Below, one piece after another: positions 50,036 to 58,527 of a stretch of DNA of 64,000 nt. Under the pieces are notes generated by a model. It had not been told where the DNA came from. It saw only the letters and a program-made list of their open reading frames with translations, and made no database searches. The translations under genes and the position numbers were made by a program. Numbering within the stretch: the stretch's first letter is position 1; every line of letters starts with the position of its first letter. Origin of the DNA: Pseudomonas koreensis (GTDB lineage Bacteria > Pseudomonadota > Gammaproteobacteria > Pseudomonadales > Pseudomonadaceae); contig NZ_JALJWP010000001.1 in NCBI RefSeq assembly GCF_024169245.1, forward strand, positions 186,001 to 250,000, written 5' to 3'.

Positions 50036-50659
50036 TTAAGCCGGGGTCAAACACTCCGGCCCATTGAGCTTCGGATCATTCACCAGATTCGCCAACACCC
50101 GCTCACGCAGCGCCGTCGGTTCACTGGCGAGCAACCCCTGCAACACATGCAGCGGCGTTTCAGGATCCAGCCAGGCAGCTTGCCCGGTTTCATCAAGAAT
50201 CAACGGCCGCCGCTGACTCGCCGCCGACTGAGTGATCACCGCCGTGCTCAGCCAGACCTGCTCCTGCACCGGATACGCTTCCCAGATCGCGGCGAAAAAC
50301 AACGACGAGCCCTCCCCCGGCGTCAGCCAATACGGGCGCTTGCGCTGGGTGCCGCGCCATTCGTAAAAACCGTTGGCGGGCAGCAGGCAGCGACGCAGAC
50401 GCAGGGCCTCACGAAACATCGGCTGCTCGGCCACGGTTTCGGCGCGGGCATGGGCCGGGGTTTTCGACAGATCGGTCAGCCACGGCGGTGTCAGGCCCCA
50501 GCGCGCACGGGCCAACGTGCGCTGGCCGTCTTCGTCGGCACGCAGCATCAACACCGAATCATTGGGGGAAATGTTCCACTGCGCCTGCTGATCGGCGGGA
50601 AAACCTGGCAGGGCCGCGAAGTCGCGGTTCCAGCGAAACAGGGCATAACGTCCACACAT
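50036..50659 (-). CDS. Divergent SRAP (YedK/HMCES-like) protein
   Basis: A 207-residue SOS-response-associated-peptidase domain protein. Canonical members protect single-stranded DNA abasic sites by forming a thiazolidine crosslink via Cys2. Cys2 (MCGRYAL) and the active-site Glu (E100 in NGFYEW) are kept. The usual Asn of NARSET is H70 here (AHARAET), and the usual His of the IHDRMP motif is absent (ASQRRPLIL, residues 146-155). So two of four active-site positions differ. The gene lies alone between a family-D repeat and the DUF2007 gene. Confidence 0.88.
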   Translation of the reverse strand: MCGRYALFRWNRDFAALPGFPADQQAQWNISPNDSVLMLRADEDGQRTLARARWGLTPPWLTDLSKTPAHARAETVAEQPMFREALRLRRCLLPANGFYEWRGTQRKRPYWLTPGEGSSLFFAAIWEAYPVQEQVWLSTAVITQSAASQRRPLILDETGQAAWLDPETPLHVLQGLLASEPTALRERVLANLVNDPKLNGPECLTPA

Positions 50660-50694
50660 GGGGCAACACGACTCTTGATCAAACGAACGTCAGC

Positions 50695-50955
50695 CTAACA
50701 GACCAGCGTCCCGGGGAAGCTCTCCGGTTCGTCGCCGGGCAGCGGCAGCGCGGCATTGTACGCATTGATCAGCTCGCGGGCGTATTCGGCCTGGTCGTTG
50801 TCCACCGACAACCCGAGCAGGCCGAAGATCGGCAGTTCCCCCGTACCGCCCACCAGATCACGGCCGATCAGGTGCGCCTCGATCCCTTCATTGGCGAGCA
50901 TGCCCTTGAGCATCTCGCCTTCCATCAGGTTCGCCGGTTCGTAGATGCGCTGCAT
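50695..50955 (-). CDS. DUF2007 family small protein
   Basis: An 86-residue protein with the DUF2007 signal-transduction-like ferredoxin fold: IYEPANLMEGEMLKGMLANEG, then VDNDQAEYARELINAY. Function unknown. It lies 9 bp after the cysteine-rich gene at 50965 and is probably co-transcribed with it. Confidence 0.82.
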   Translation of the reverse strand: MQRIYEPANLMEGEMLKGMLANEGIEAHLIGRDLVGGTGELPIFGLLGLSVDNDQAEYARELINAYNAALPLPGDEPESFPGTLVC

Positions 50956-50964
50956 ACGCGGCCC

Positions 50965-51147
50965 TCACTCGTTTTCGCTGAAGACTTCGAGAAACCAGTC
51001 CTCACCGTGCACCTGCAGAACAAAGGTGATCGGCCGGCAGCACACCTGACAGTCCTCAATATAAGTCTGATCGCCACCGGACAGGTCCACGGATGTTTCA
51101 ACCACTTCCCCACAATACGGACATTGATACTCAGCGGCTTCCAGCAT
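50965..51147 (-). CDS. CPXCG-motif cysteine-rich (zinc-ribbon-like) protein
   Basis: A 60-residue protein starting [14 protein letters not shown]. Two cysteine pairs, CPYC and CQVC, fit a zinc ribbon of the CPXCG family. Function unknown. The start at 51147 is inferred from homologue length; the frame is open to 51279, but that part overlaps the putative promoter of the divergent gene. Confidence 0.82.
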   Translation of the reverse strand: MLEAAEYQCPYCGEVVETSVDLSGGDQTYIEDCQVCCRPITFVLQVHGEDWFLEVFSENE

Positions 51148-51172
51148 CGCGGTCTCCCAAGTGACTTGTGCG

Positions 51173-51178
51173 TATAAT
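51173..51178 (+). promoter_or_regulatory. Putative -10 box for the acyltransferase gene
   Basis: TATAAT at 51173-51178 is a perfect -10 match about 110 bp upstream of the gene. The -35 region (around 51150) is weak. Confidence 0.4.
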
Positions 51179-51288
51179 CGCCGGTCTATTTGCAGGGCAA
51201 TTTTTGTCTGACTACTTTTCAGACCGTGCCCCGCGGGTTTTCGATCAAACCCTTTACTTACCCTAGCCGTTTCCAACAAGAGAGCATG

Positions 51289-52452
51289 ATGGGCGAATTC
51301 GATGCCATCCGACCTTACGACGACAGCGAAGTACCTGCGGTACTGGCAAGGCTGCTCGGCGACAAGGCGTTTCTAGATATCCTCACCCACTTCCGCTTCC
51401 CGCGTTTTGCCGGTGCCTTCGGCTGGATGCTCAAACCTCTTATAGCCCATCGGCTGCGTCGTGAGTTTGCCGACGTGGATTCCGTGGCTACCTTACAGGA
51501 CAAAGTCGAGTTCTACGTCGACCACACCATCGAGCGCGCCACCGATGGCGTGACGTATACCGGTGTCGAGCAGTTCAAGTCCGGCAGCGCCTACCTGTTC
51601 ATCGCCAACCACCGCGACATCGTCATGGACCCGGCCTTCGTCAACTACGCGGTGTACCACGCCGGCCTGCCGACGCCGCGCATCGCGATTGGCGACAACC
51701 TGCTGCAGAAGCCGTTTGTCAGCGACCTGATGCGCTTGAACAAGAGCTTCATCGTCCACCGTTCGATCACCGGCCGTCGCGAGAAAATGGCTGCGTATCA
51801 ATTGCTGTCGGCGTACATCAATCACTCGATCCGCAACGATTGCGCGTCGATCTGGATTGCTCAGGCTGAAGGTCGGGCGAAGGACGGCGACGACCGCACC
51901 GAGTCGGCGATCCTCAAGATGTTCCACATGAGCCGCAAGGACGAGCCGTTCGGCGAAGTGATCCGTTCGTTGAACGTGACGCCAGTGTCGATCAGCTATG
52001 AGTACGACCCGTGCGATCAGGCCAAGGCCCGCGAACTGTACATCCGCGCCACCACCGGCACCTACGCCAAGGCGCCGGGCGAGGATGACGTGAGCATTGC
52101 CAAAGGCATCACTGGCTACAAGGGCCGGGTGCACGTGAACTTTGCCGCGCCGATCACCGAGGTCTTCGAAGACACCAAGCAATTGGCGATCGAGATGGAC
52201 AAGCAGATTCTCGGCGGTTACCGGTTGTTCCCGGTGCATTACCTGGCGTACGCGCAGTGGGCGGATGCCGATCCGCAACTGAACGTGCCGAAGGCGGCCG
52301 AGGTGTTCCCGGCTGACGAATTGGCCAAGGCGCAGGATGAGTGGCAGAGCCGACTGGACGCCTGTCCCGCTGAGCATCGCCCGTATCTGGTGCTGCAATA
52401 CGCGACGCCGGTGCGCAATCAGTATCGGGTCAAGGCTGGGTTGCCGCTTTAA
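51289..52452 (+). CDS. PlsC-like glycerophosphate acyltransferase
   Basis: A 387-residue member of the lysophosphatidic-acid-acyltransferase-like superfamily. The catalytic block reads [17 protein letters not shown], and a substrate-binding block reads [19 protein letters not shown], then [19 protein letters not shown]. The usual H-x4-D motif is H-x5-D in the alignment I can make (H-RDIVM-D), or the Asp acts directly as in NHRD. Likely an inner-membrane-associated phospholipid enzyme; the substrate is not known. ATG 51286 or 51289 are both possible starts. Confidence 0.82.
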   Translation: MGEFDAIRPYDDSEVPAVLARLLGDKAFLDILTHFRFPRFAGAFGWMLKPLIAHRLRREFADVDSVATLQDKVEFYVDHTIERATDGVTYTGVEQFKSGSAYLFIANHRDIVMDPAFVNYAVYHAGLPTPRIAIGDNLLQKPFVSDLMRLNKSFIVHRSITGRREKMAAYQLLSAYINHSIRNDCASIWIAQAEGRAKDGDDRTESAILKMFHMSRKDEPFGEVIRSLNVTPVSISYEYDPCDQAKARELYIRATTGTYAKAPGEDDVSIAKGITGYKGRVHVNFAAPITEVFEDTKQLAIEMDKQILGGYRLFPVHYLAYAQWADADPQLNVPKAAEVFPADELAKAQDEWQSRLDACPAEHRPYLVLQYATPVRNQYRVKAGLPL

Positions 52453-52465
52453 TTATTTGCAGCAG

Positions 52466-52539
52466 GATCAAAAGATCGCAGCCTTCGGCAGCTCCTACAT
52501 CGGATTCGTGTAGGAGCCGCCGAAGGCTGCGATCTTTTG
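52466..52539. repeat. Paired REP element, family A
   Basis: Arms GATCGCAGCCTTCGGCAGCT and GCCGCCGAAGGCTGCGATC face each other, 15 bp apart, between convergent genes. Confidence 0.85.
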
Positions 52540-52542
52540 CTT

Positions 52543-52821
52543 TCAGAAGCGCGTGCTGATCCAGGACACCAGCAACGCAAGCCCCAGGCAGGCAAAACCG
52601 AAACGATAGAAGAACCGGTTCATGCGCAACGTTGCCCAATCGAGCATCGGCTCGGCATTCGGCTGCGCCTGGCGCTGGGCGGCGAGACTGGCCTGGGCGC
52701 GTTGCTCACGGCGGCGGGTCGCGTGCAGCAGCCAACTGCCCGGAAAAGCCAGCAGCAAGGCCAGTAGATTGATCAACTTGGCGGGATGGGCGGTAAACAG
52801 CGTCATCAAGTGCAGCGACAT
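52543..52821 (-). CDS. Small membrane protein, unrecognised
   Basis: A 92-residue protein (MSLHLMTLFTAHPAKLINLL...). Two hydrophobic segments (about 15-33 and 72-89) flank a charged Arg/Gln-rich stretch (RRREQRAQASLAAQRQAQ). AGAGGT precedes ATG 52821. I do not recognise a family; composition, ribosome-binding site and gene spacing suggest a real gene. Confidence 0.65.
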   Translation of the reverse strand: MSLHLMTLFTAHPAKLINLLALLLAFPGSWLLHATRRREQRAQASLAAQRQAQPNAEPMLDWATLRMNRFFYRFGFACLGLALLVSWISTRF

Positions 52822-53014
52822 CACAGACCTCTAACTTAACCGGTGTGGCAGACGCCAGACCGACGACCGCGGCGCGGATTCTACCCAAACCCCAAGGCTC
52901 TGCCCCAGCCTTTGCGACAAATAACCTGACAATCGACCGATGGCTGTCCTGTGTCATGGCATCGTCACGTGGATGCTTCACCCTGCGCGCCTCGAAACCC
53001 GAATGGAATGCGAC

Positions 53015-53221
53015 ATGCTGCACGCGGAAAACCAGGATCGCCTGTATCTCATCACCCCATACGACGACCAGCAAAGTCTGGTGGGCAGCCTTGCCTTCAA
53101 TGTTCAGGACCGGCACTGGCTGGTGTATTGCGCGCTGGGCGGGCATCAGCATGCGGATTTGCCTGAGACTGACTTGCTGACGGGTGTCAGCGTTCTCGAC
53201 TTTTATTCACAGGCTGCCTAA
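53015..53221 (+). CDS. Small hypothetical protein
   Basis: A 68-residue protein, MLHAENQDRLYLITPYDDQQ..., ending LLTGVSVLDFYSQAA. ATG 53015 has GGAA 8 nt upstream; an earlier in-frame ATG at 53003 is possible. No signal peptide, membrane span or known motif. Amino-acid composition looks coding. No function is proposed. Confidence 0.6.
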   Translation: MLHAENQDRLYLITPYDDQQSLVGSLAFNVQDRHWLVYCALGGHQHADLPETDLLTGVSVLDFYSQAA

Positions 53222-53226
53222 AAGCA

Positions 53227-53396
53227 AAAGCACCCTCACCCTAACCCTCTCCCGGAGGGAGAGGGGACTGACCGTGGTGTTTGGTCGAGGCTCATCGACC
53301 TGAAAGCCCGAGATGAATGTAGATCTCAAGAACAACGCAAATCGGCTCCCTTTCCCCCTCGCCCCCTTGGGGGAGAGGGCTGGGGTGAGGGGGTAA
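53227..53396. repeat. Long inverted repeat, family D
   Basis: Ends CACCCTCACCCTAACCCTCT and the imperfect complement, each with its own GGAGGGAGAGG-type hairpin, around 100 bp of interior. It resembles 49833-50028. Confidence 0.75.
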
Positions 53397-53411
53397 GATT
53401 TCAGATCCCAC

Positions 53412-53449
53412 AAAAAAGCCCGGGCTCATCGCTGATCCCGGGCTTTTTC
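53412..53449 (-). terminator. Terminator after yajG-like gene
   Basis: AAGCCCGGG/CCCGGGCTT stem with A and T tracts on both sides, 15 bp past the lipoprotein stop. Confidence 0.85.
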
Positions 53450-53463
53450 ACATCCGCCGAAAA

Positions 53464-54048
53464 TTACTCAGCGAGCACCTGACCCACCGTCGGATCCTTG
53501 AACAGACGGGTCAACGCATCGCTCAATACATCGCTGACCAGTTTGGTATTGGTTTCCTGATTCGGCGCCATGCCGAAGCGCTGGTCCAGCGACGCACCGT
53601 AGCGGCCGCTGTAGCGGCGGTTGGCGTTCTGCACGTCGGAGCGGAAGGTCGCGCCGATGGTGGCTTCGGTCACGTACATGCCTTCTTTCGGCGACTGGTA
53701 TTTCAGCTCGGCCAGGGTCACGGTCAGCTGCGGCGCGTTAGGTGCGCTGGTGGTCGGGGTGAAGCCGAGCAGACGTACGGCAGCTTCGGCCTGGGCCTGC
53801 AGCTTCGGCAGGATCTGCTCGCGCTGCACGGTGATGGCGCTGGTTTCCGGATACAGACCGCCACGGGTACCGAGGGTCGGCGACGGACGACCGTCGACCA
53901 CACGCACGATGACAGGCTGGCCGCGACCGACCGCTGGCAATTGCGTGGTCAGCTTTGGCTCCGGATTCAGTTGTTGCGGGCTGTGGGCGCAGCCGGCGAG
54001 GGTCAAACCGGCGACAGTGATCAAACCGAACAACAGGCGTTGCAACAT
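53464..54048 (-). CDS. YajG family lipoprotein
   Basis: A 194-residue lipoprotein with signal peptide and lipobox LAGC (MLQRLLFGLITVAGLTLAGC). The mature part matches the YajG family (VIVRVVDGRPSPTLGTRGG, LSDALTRLFKDP). YajG is an outer-membrane lipoprotein of unknown function, sometimes adjacent to ampG. ATG 54048 has GGAGAG upstream; a longer frame to 54177 is not supported. Confidence 0.85.
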   Translation of the reverse strand: MLQRLLFGLITVAGLTLAGCAHSPQQLNPEPKLTTQLPAVGRGQPVIVRVVDGRPSPTLGTRGGLYPETSAITVQREQILPKLQAQAEAAVRLLGFTPTTSAPNAPQLTVTLAELKYQSPKEGMYVTEATIGATFRSDVQNANRRYSGRYGASLDQRFGMAPNQETNTKLVSDVLSDALTRLFKDPTVGQVLAE

Positions 54049-54253
54049 GCTCTTCTCTCCAGAATCAGGCACAAACAGGCCGGCAGTATAGCGGTGGGCC
54101 ACTGCGCGTAACCAGCGCCGCACAGTGAATACTGCAATGTCTGACCAACCCCGCCGAAAGCGGTTCCTGTCACACATTCTTCACCGTCCATACACCGCGA
54201 CGTCACGGCCCACCGGCAAGCTTCACAGCAGTCCTCCTTCAAGGAACTCTGCC

Positions 54254-54487
54254 ATGCGTTATCTGATCTCGCTGTTCGCCCCGCGCCCGCTGCATCGCAG
54301 CTTTGCCCTGCTCGACCGCAACGGCCACTGCCAGGCCTTCAAGCAGTGCAGCCTGCAACCGATGGGTGACGGTTGGGTGGAAATCGAAGAAATCCGCCTG
54401 ACCTGGCTGCACCAGCCATTGCCCGCCAGCGCGCGGGTCGTACCGCGACAAATGCGCGCACGGGGTCAGGTGCAGTTGAGCATCTGA
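54254..54487 (+). CDS. Small conserved-looking hypothetical protein
   Basis: A 77-residue basic protein, MRYLISLFAPRPLHRSFALL..., with two well-formed segments (DRNGHCQAFKQCSL, GWVEIEEIRLTWLHQPLP). ATG 54254 is preceded by AAGGA at about 9 nt. No known domain. Divergent from the yajG-like gene. Confidence 0.62.
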   Translation: MRYLISLFAPRPLHRSFALLDRNGHCQAFKQCSLQPMGDGWVEIEEIRLTWLHQPLPASARVVPRQMRARGQVQLSI

Positions 54488-55190
54488 CCGGATGCCTAAT
54501 AAAAGTCATTAAACACGAGCAACTGCGCGCATTTCTTCGCTACAATCTCCCCCCGATTATAAGGACGTCTCCTGATCGGGCCCCGCAACAGCGTCAATGC
54601 GCATGCATCGACATCAAAATCGCCCACAGAGAGCCGCCCACACAGATCGAGTGAAGTTGGCGCGCTTGCCTGTTCTTCCGGCAAAACCCCGCTTTTCGCG
54701 AATCTGCAGAGCTGTCATTCGCTCGGCCACCGCGTTGTTTTGCCCTTGCGGGCAGGTGCCAGGCCAAGGCAGCCCTTTTTGAGGTTCACGTCTTCAAAAG
54801 AGCGTGAAAAAAACGGGTTTTCACAACTTCACAAGAGTGTGGCGAGCAAATGAATAGTTTTGCGTCTGAACATGCACCATTAGCGTCTGAAACAGCCCAA
54901 CGACACAGGACCGGGTATACCTCGAATACCGGAGCCTGAAGCCTGTCCGCTACGGATTTGGTTGCACGAAAACGGATGTCTCGACCATAAGTCGAATTGC
55001 CAGCCCTGGGCGAAAATGCGTTCATGGAACGCTTGAAACCAGGCCGCACGCATCCGTCGAAGTTGCGAAAAATTGCGAAGATTCGGACATGGCCAACCTG
55101 ACCATGGATAGCCCGGGCCCACTGACCTGCCCTGGAACGCCTGGCAGCCATGCCGACAATTTGGTGCTGCAGATTTGGGAGACGCGTTAA
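54488..55190 (+). other. 0.7-kb non-coding stretch upstream of mqo
   Basis: No credible frame. A -10-like TACAAT is at 54541-54546. CCCCCGAT and ATCGGGGC-like arms around 54549-54582 enclose an AAGGACGTC loop, which resembles an RsmA/CsrA GGA site. A T tract after TGCC/GGCA hairpins lies at about 54755-54780. Direct repeats GCGTCTGAA occur at 54862-54870 and 54883-54891, 21 bp apart. It could hold a long mqo 5' leader, a small RNA or both. Confidence 0.4.
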
Positions 55191-56699
55191 ATGGCGCATA
55201 ACGAAGCAGTCGACGTAGTTCTGGTAGGGGCGGGCATCATGAGTGCCACCCTGGCCGTACTGCTCAAAGAGCTCGACCCCGCGATCAAGCTGGAAGTCGT
55301 CGAGCTGATGGATTCCGGTGCTGCCGAGAGTTCCAATCCGTGGAACAACGCCGGTACCGGCCACGCCGGCCTGTGCGAGCTGAACTACACGCCGCAGGCC
55401 GCCGACGGCAGCGTCGACATCAAGAAAGCCGTGCACATCAACACCCAGTTCGAGGTGTCGAAGCAGTTCTGGTCGTACCTCACCAAAAAAGGCACGTTCG
55501 GCTCGTGCAAATCCTTCATCAGCCCGGTGCCGCACCTGAGTTTCGTTCAGGGCGAGAGCGGTGTGTCGTTCCTCAAGGAACGCTTCAATGTCCTGAGCAA
55601 GCACCACGCGTTTGCCGACATGGAGTACACCGAAGACAAAGGCAAAATGGCCGAGTGGATGCCGCTGATGATGCCGGGCCGCTCGCCAGACGAAGTCCTC
55701 GCCGCCACCCGCGTGATGAACGGCACTGACGTCAACTTCGGCGCCCTGACCAATCAGTTGCTCAAGCACCTGAGCAGCGCCCCGGATACCCAGGTCAAAT
55801 ACTGCAAGCGCGTGACTGGCCTCAAGCGTAACGGCGCCGGCTGGACCGTCAGCATCAAGGACGTCAACAACGGCAACACCCGCGAAGTCGATGCCAAATT
55901 TGTCTTCCTCGGTGCCGGTGGCGCAGCCCTGCCGTTGCTGCAGGCTTCGGGCATCGAAGAAAGCAAAGGCTTCGGCGGCTTTCCGATCAGCGGCCAGTGG
56001 CTGCGTTGCGATAATCCGGAAGTGGTCAAGCACCACCAGGCCAAGGTCTACAGCCAGGCGGCCGTGGGTTCGCCACCGATGTCGGTGCCGCACCTCGACA
56101 CCCGCGTCGTCGACGGCAAGAAATCCCTGCTGTTCGGGCCATACGCCGGTTTCACCACCAAGTTCCTCAAGCACGGCTCCTTCATGGACCTGCCGATGTC
56201 GGTGCGCGCCGGCAACATCGGGCCGATGCTGGCGGTGGCAAAAAACAACATGGACCTGACCAAGTACCTGGTCAGCGAAGTGATGCAGTCGATGGAGCAG
56301 CGTCTGGAATCCCTGCGCCGCTTCTACCCGCAGGCGAAAGCCGAAGACTGGCGCCTGGAAGTGGCCGGCCAACGAGTGCAGATCATCAAGAAGGACCCGA
56401 AAAAGGGTGGCATCCTGCAGTTCGGTACCGAGTTGGTCGCGGCGAAAGACGGCTCCCTCGCCGCCCTGCTTGGCGCATCGCCGGGCGCGTCGGTGACCGT
56501 TTCGATCATGCTCGAGCTGATCGAGAAGTGCTTCCCGGGCAAGGCGTCCGGCGAGTGGGCCGCTAAACTGGCAGAAATCTTCCCGGCCCGTGAAAAGGTT
56601 CTGGAAACCGATGCTGCGCTGTATCGCAAGATCAACACGCAGAACAACATCGCCCTGGAACTGGTTGAGGAAAGCAGCGAGACGCCAAGTTTTGCTTGA
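55191..56699 (+). CDS. mqo: Malate:quinone oxidoreductase
   Basis: Membrane-associated FAD enzyme that oxidises malate to oxaloacetate and reduces quinone, replacing NAD-malate dehydrogenase in pseudomonads. The 502-residue protein begins with the FAD motif [19 protein letters not shown] and continues with [20 protein letters not shown], typical of Mqo. Near the C-terminus is [26 protein letters not shown] precedes the ATG. A long upstream region suggests complex control. It is followed by a strong terminator. Confidence 0.97.
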   Translation: MAHNEAVDVVLVGAGIMSATLAVLLKELDPAIKLEVVELMDSGAAESSNPWNNAGTGHAGLCELNYTPQAADGSVDIKKAVHINTQFEVSKQFWSYLTKKGTFGSCKSFISPVPHLSFVQGESGVSFLKERFNVLSKHHAFADMEYTEDKGKMAEWMPLMMPGRSPDEVLAATRVMNGTDVNFGALTNQLLKHLSSAPDTQVKYCKRVTGLKRNGAGWTVSIKDVNNGNTREVDAKFVFLGAGGAALPLLQASGIEESKGFGGFPISGQWLRCDNPEVVKHHQAKVYSQAAVGSPPMSVPHLDTRVVDGKKSLLFGPYAGFTTKFLKHGSFMDLPMSVRAGNIGPMLAVAKNNMDLTKYLVSEVMQSMEQRLESLRRFYPQAKAEDWRLEVAGQRVQIIKKDPKKGGILQFGTELVAAKDGSLAALLGASPGASVTVSIMLELIEKCFPGKASGEWAAKLAEIFPAREKVLETDAALYRKINTQNNIALELVEESSETPSFA

Positions 56700-56711
56700 T
56701 CGCGCCGCATG

Positions 56712-56741
56712 AAAAAACGCCCCATTCGGGGCGTTTTTTTT
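56712..56741 (+). terminator. Terminator after mqo
   Basis: ACGCCCC/GGGGCGT stem with loop ATTC, T8 downstream and A6 upstream. Confidence 0.9.
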
Positions 56742-56755
56742 ATGTCTTTCAGAAG

Positions 56756-56836
56756 CAAAAGATCGCAGCCTTCGGCAGCTCCTACAGATTAAACGCAAAC
56801 CCCGTGTAGGAGCTGCCGAAGGCTGCGATCTTTTGA
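56756..56836. repeat. Paired REP element, family A
   Basis: AGATCGCAGCCTTCGGCAGC and its complement face each other around 20 bp, between convergent genes. Confidence 0.85.
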
Positions 56837-56838
56837 TC

Positions 56839-57126
56839 TTAACCGCGAACTTTATCGATCAGCTCGATGTAGTCCGGGGCGTTGCGCTGATCGGCGATCA
56901 GATCAACGAAGGTCTTGCCCTGCTCGTCCTTGCCATCAAGGTCATAACCGGCCGCAACGAAGAACCCCAGAAAACGCTCGAAATCATCGATGCGCAAACC
57001 GCGATAGGCCTTGATCAGTTTGTGCAGCGACGGCGAAGTGGCGTCGACCGGCTCAAAATCGAGGAACAGCTTGATCTGCTCATCGCCGATCTCGTCACCA
57101 ATCACTTGTTTCTTATCTTTACGCAT
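56839..57126 (-). CDS. PA4642-family small protein
   Basis: A 95-residue acidic protein (MRKDKKQVIGDEIGDEQIKL...) with a short helical pattern LHKLIKAYRGLRIDDFERFLGFF and FVDLIADQ. It matches my memory of the PA4642 family that sits by mqo in P. aeruginosa. Function unknown. Conserved position next to mqo, hpt and upp supports a real gene; GGAG precedes the ATG. Confidence 0.8.
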   Translation of the reverse strand: MRKDKKQVIGDEIGDEQIKLFLDFEPVDATSPSLHKLIKAYRGLRIDDFERFLGFFVAAGYDLDGKDEQGKTFVDLIADQRNAPDYIELIDKVRG

Positions 57127-57189
57127 TGCCGACTCCAGCTCGCAGACATGACACGGGGCGGGCAGTTTACCCCTGCCCGACCGCCCGGC

Positions 57190-57669
57190 TCAACGCGGAC
57201 GAATCGCCCCGGTGTGCAAATCCGCCCAGATGTGGCCGTTGGCGTAACTGAGGAACTGCACATATACCGTGTCATTGCGCAGCAGATCCATCACCACGCG
57301 GTATTGCGCCAATGGATAGAACAGCGTCAGGGTTTTGCTTTTTTCGTCGTAGACCGGTTTTTTCAGGCTTTTGCTTTCGCCGTCGAAACTCACCAGCACC
57401 TGAGAAATGCTCGCGCCTTTGTTCAGCGACTTGCCTTTGAGGCGGATCAACAAAGATGAAGTGACCGGAATCGGCTGCTGATTGGACTGACGCTGCGCAC
57501 CGACCACCACCGAATACTCGCTGACCTGCATGAGTTGCTGCTGCTCGGGCTCGGCATCGCGCACGGTCAGATCGTCCGGCGGCAGGAACTGGCTGTGCAT
57601 CGGCGCGGCGGACAGTGGCAAGCTGAGGGACAGCAACAAGGCGGCGAGGCTGCGGATCAAGAGGCGCAT
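57190..57669 (-). CDS. Exported hypothetical protein
   Basis: A 159-residue protein with a Sec signal peptide (RLLIRSLAALLLSLSLPLSA, then APM). The mature part has beta-rich segments (SEYSVVVGAQRQS, QVLVSFDGESKSL, TLTLFYPLAQYRVVMDLL). No domain is recognised. It lies 63 bp upstream of the PA4642-family gene on the same strand, likely one transcript. Periplasmic location is inferred. Confidence 0.75.
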   Translation of the reverse strand: MRLLIRSLAALLLSLSLPLSAAPMHSQFLPPDDLTVRDAEPEQQQLMQVSEYSVVVGAQRQSNQQPIPVTSSLLIRLKGKSLNKGASISQVLVSFDGESKSLKKPVYDEKSKTLTLFYPLAQYRVVMDLLRNDTVYVQFLSYANGHIWADLHTGAIRPR

Positions 57670-57715
57670 GACAGACTCCGGAGGGCGGGGCCGGGCACTC
57701 TAGCATGGGATTAAA

Positions 57716-57801
57716 AGCAAAAGATCGCAGCGTTCCGCAGCTCCTACAGGGTGTACATCAATCCCATGTAGGAGCTGCCGAAGGCTGCGATCTTTTGATC
57801 T
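57716..57801. repeat. Paired REP element, family A
   Basis: Arms AAAGATCGCAGCGTTCCGCA and TGCCGAAGGCTGCGATCTTT face each other, directly after the hpt stop. Confidence 0.82.
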
Positions 57802-57804
57802 TGC

Positions 57805-58362
57805 TTACATGCCTTTAACGGCGTAAATCCCGTTGGCATTGCGCCAGTAACCTTTGTAGTCCATGCCGTAACCGAAGATGTAACGGTCGATGCACGGCAG
57901 GCCGACGAAATCGGCTTTCAGGTCAGGGCGTGCCTTGCGGTCGTGATCCTTGTCGATCAGCACGGCGGTGTGCACTTTGCGTGCGCCGGCGTGTTTGCAG
58001 AAGTCGATGATCGCGCCCAGGGTGTGACCTTCGTCGAGGATGTCGTCGATGATCAGCACGTCACGGTCGATGAACGAGACTTCCGGCTTGGCTTTCCAGA
58101 ACAGATCGCCGCCGCTGGTTTCGTTGCGATAACGGGTCGCGTGCAGGTAGGACGCTTCCAGCGGGAATTGCAGATGCGTCAGCAGTTTGCCGGAGAAGAT
58201 CAGGCCGCCGTTCATCACGCAGAACACCACCGGATTGCTGTCAGCCAGTTGTTCGTTGATTTGTGCACCGACGCGGGCGATGGCCGCCTCGACTTCAGAC
58301 TCGGTGTACAGGCAGTCAGCCTCTCGCATGATTTGACGGATATGCTCGAGATCAGCGGACAT
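57805..58362 (-). CDS. hpt: Hypoxanthine-guanine phosphoribosyltransferase
   Basis: Purine salvage enzyme converting hypoxanthine and guanine to IMP and GMP with PRPP. The 185-residue protein starts MSADLEHIRQIM at ATG 58362, preceded by GGAGA. The PRPP-binding motif is VLIIDDILDEGHTLGAI and the purine-site region FVGLPCIDRYIFGYGMDYKG. The frame extends upstream to 59097 antisense to upp; this is not coding. Divergent from upp across a region with two palindromes. Confidence 0.95.
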   Translation of the reverse strand: MSADLEHIRQIMREADCLYTESEVEAAIARVGAQINEQLADSNPVVFCVMNGGLIFSGKLLTHLQFPLEASYLHATRYRNETSGGDLFWKAKPEVSFIDRDVLIIDDILDEGHTLGAIIDFCKHAGARKVHTAVLIDKDHDRKARPDLKADFVGLPCIDRYIFGYGMDYKGYWRNANGIYAVKGM

Positions 58363-58454
58363 GGCGCTCTCCAGGGGGTTGGCGGAATTGGAAAAGCGGG
58401 CAAAGGTACGCATCCCGCGAGGTCGAATCAAGCTCTTATGGACTAACGTACAGA

Positions 58455-58492
58455 ATGTCCTATAGGACATCACCCTCGGATAGATTAATCTA
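58455..58492. promoter_or_regulatory. Two perfect palindromes between hpt and upp
   Basis: ATGTCCTATAGGACAT (58455-58470, 16 bp) and TAGATTAATCTA (58481-58492, 12 bp) are both perfect palindromes with centres 24 bp apart. They overlap plausible -10/-35 elements of both genes: on the minus strand TTAATC, 18 bp, TATAGG for hpt. They are good operator candidates for shared control of nucleobase salvage. No regulator gene is nearby. Confidence 0.6.
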
Positions 58493-58527
58493 GGCCGGTT
58501 TTTTTGCCCGCCGCCGGAGCCTTTCCC

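Noticed and set aside
50036..50659. Calling the SRAP gene a pseudogene
   Set aside because: The frame is intact with Cys2 and full length; only active-site residues differ, so divergence is likelier than decay.
54488..55190. Small frames (61-93 residues) in the mqo upstream region
   Set aside because: No ribosome-binding sites or natural composition; the stretch looks non-coding.
54786..56798. 670-residue minus-strand frame opposite mqo
   Set aside because: Antisense of a well-defined mqo; composition is His/Gln/Val-rich in the way typical of shadow frames.
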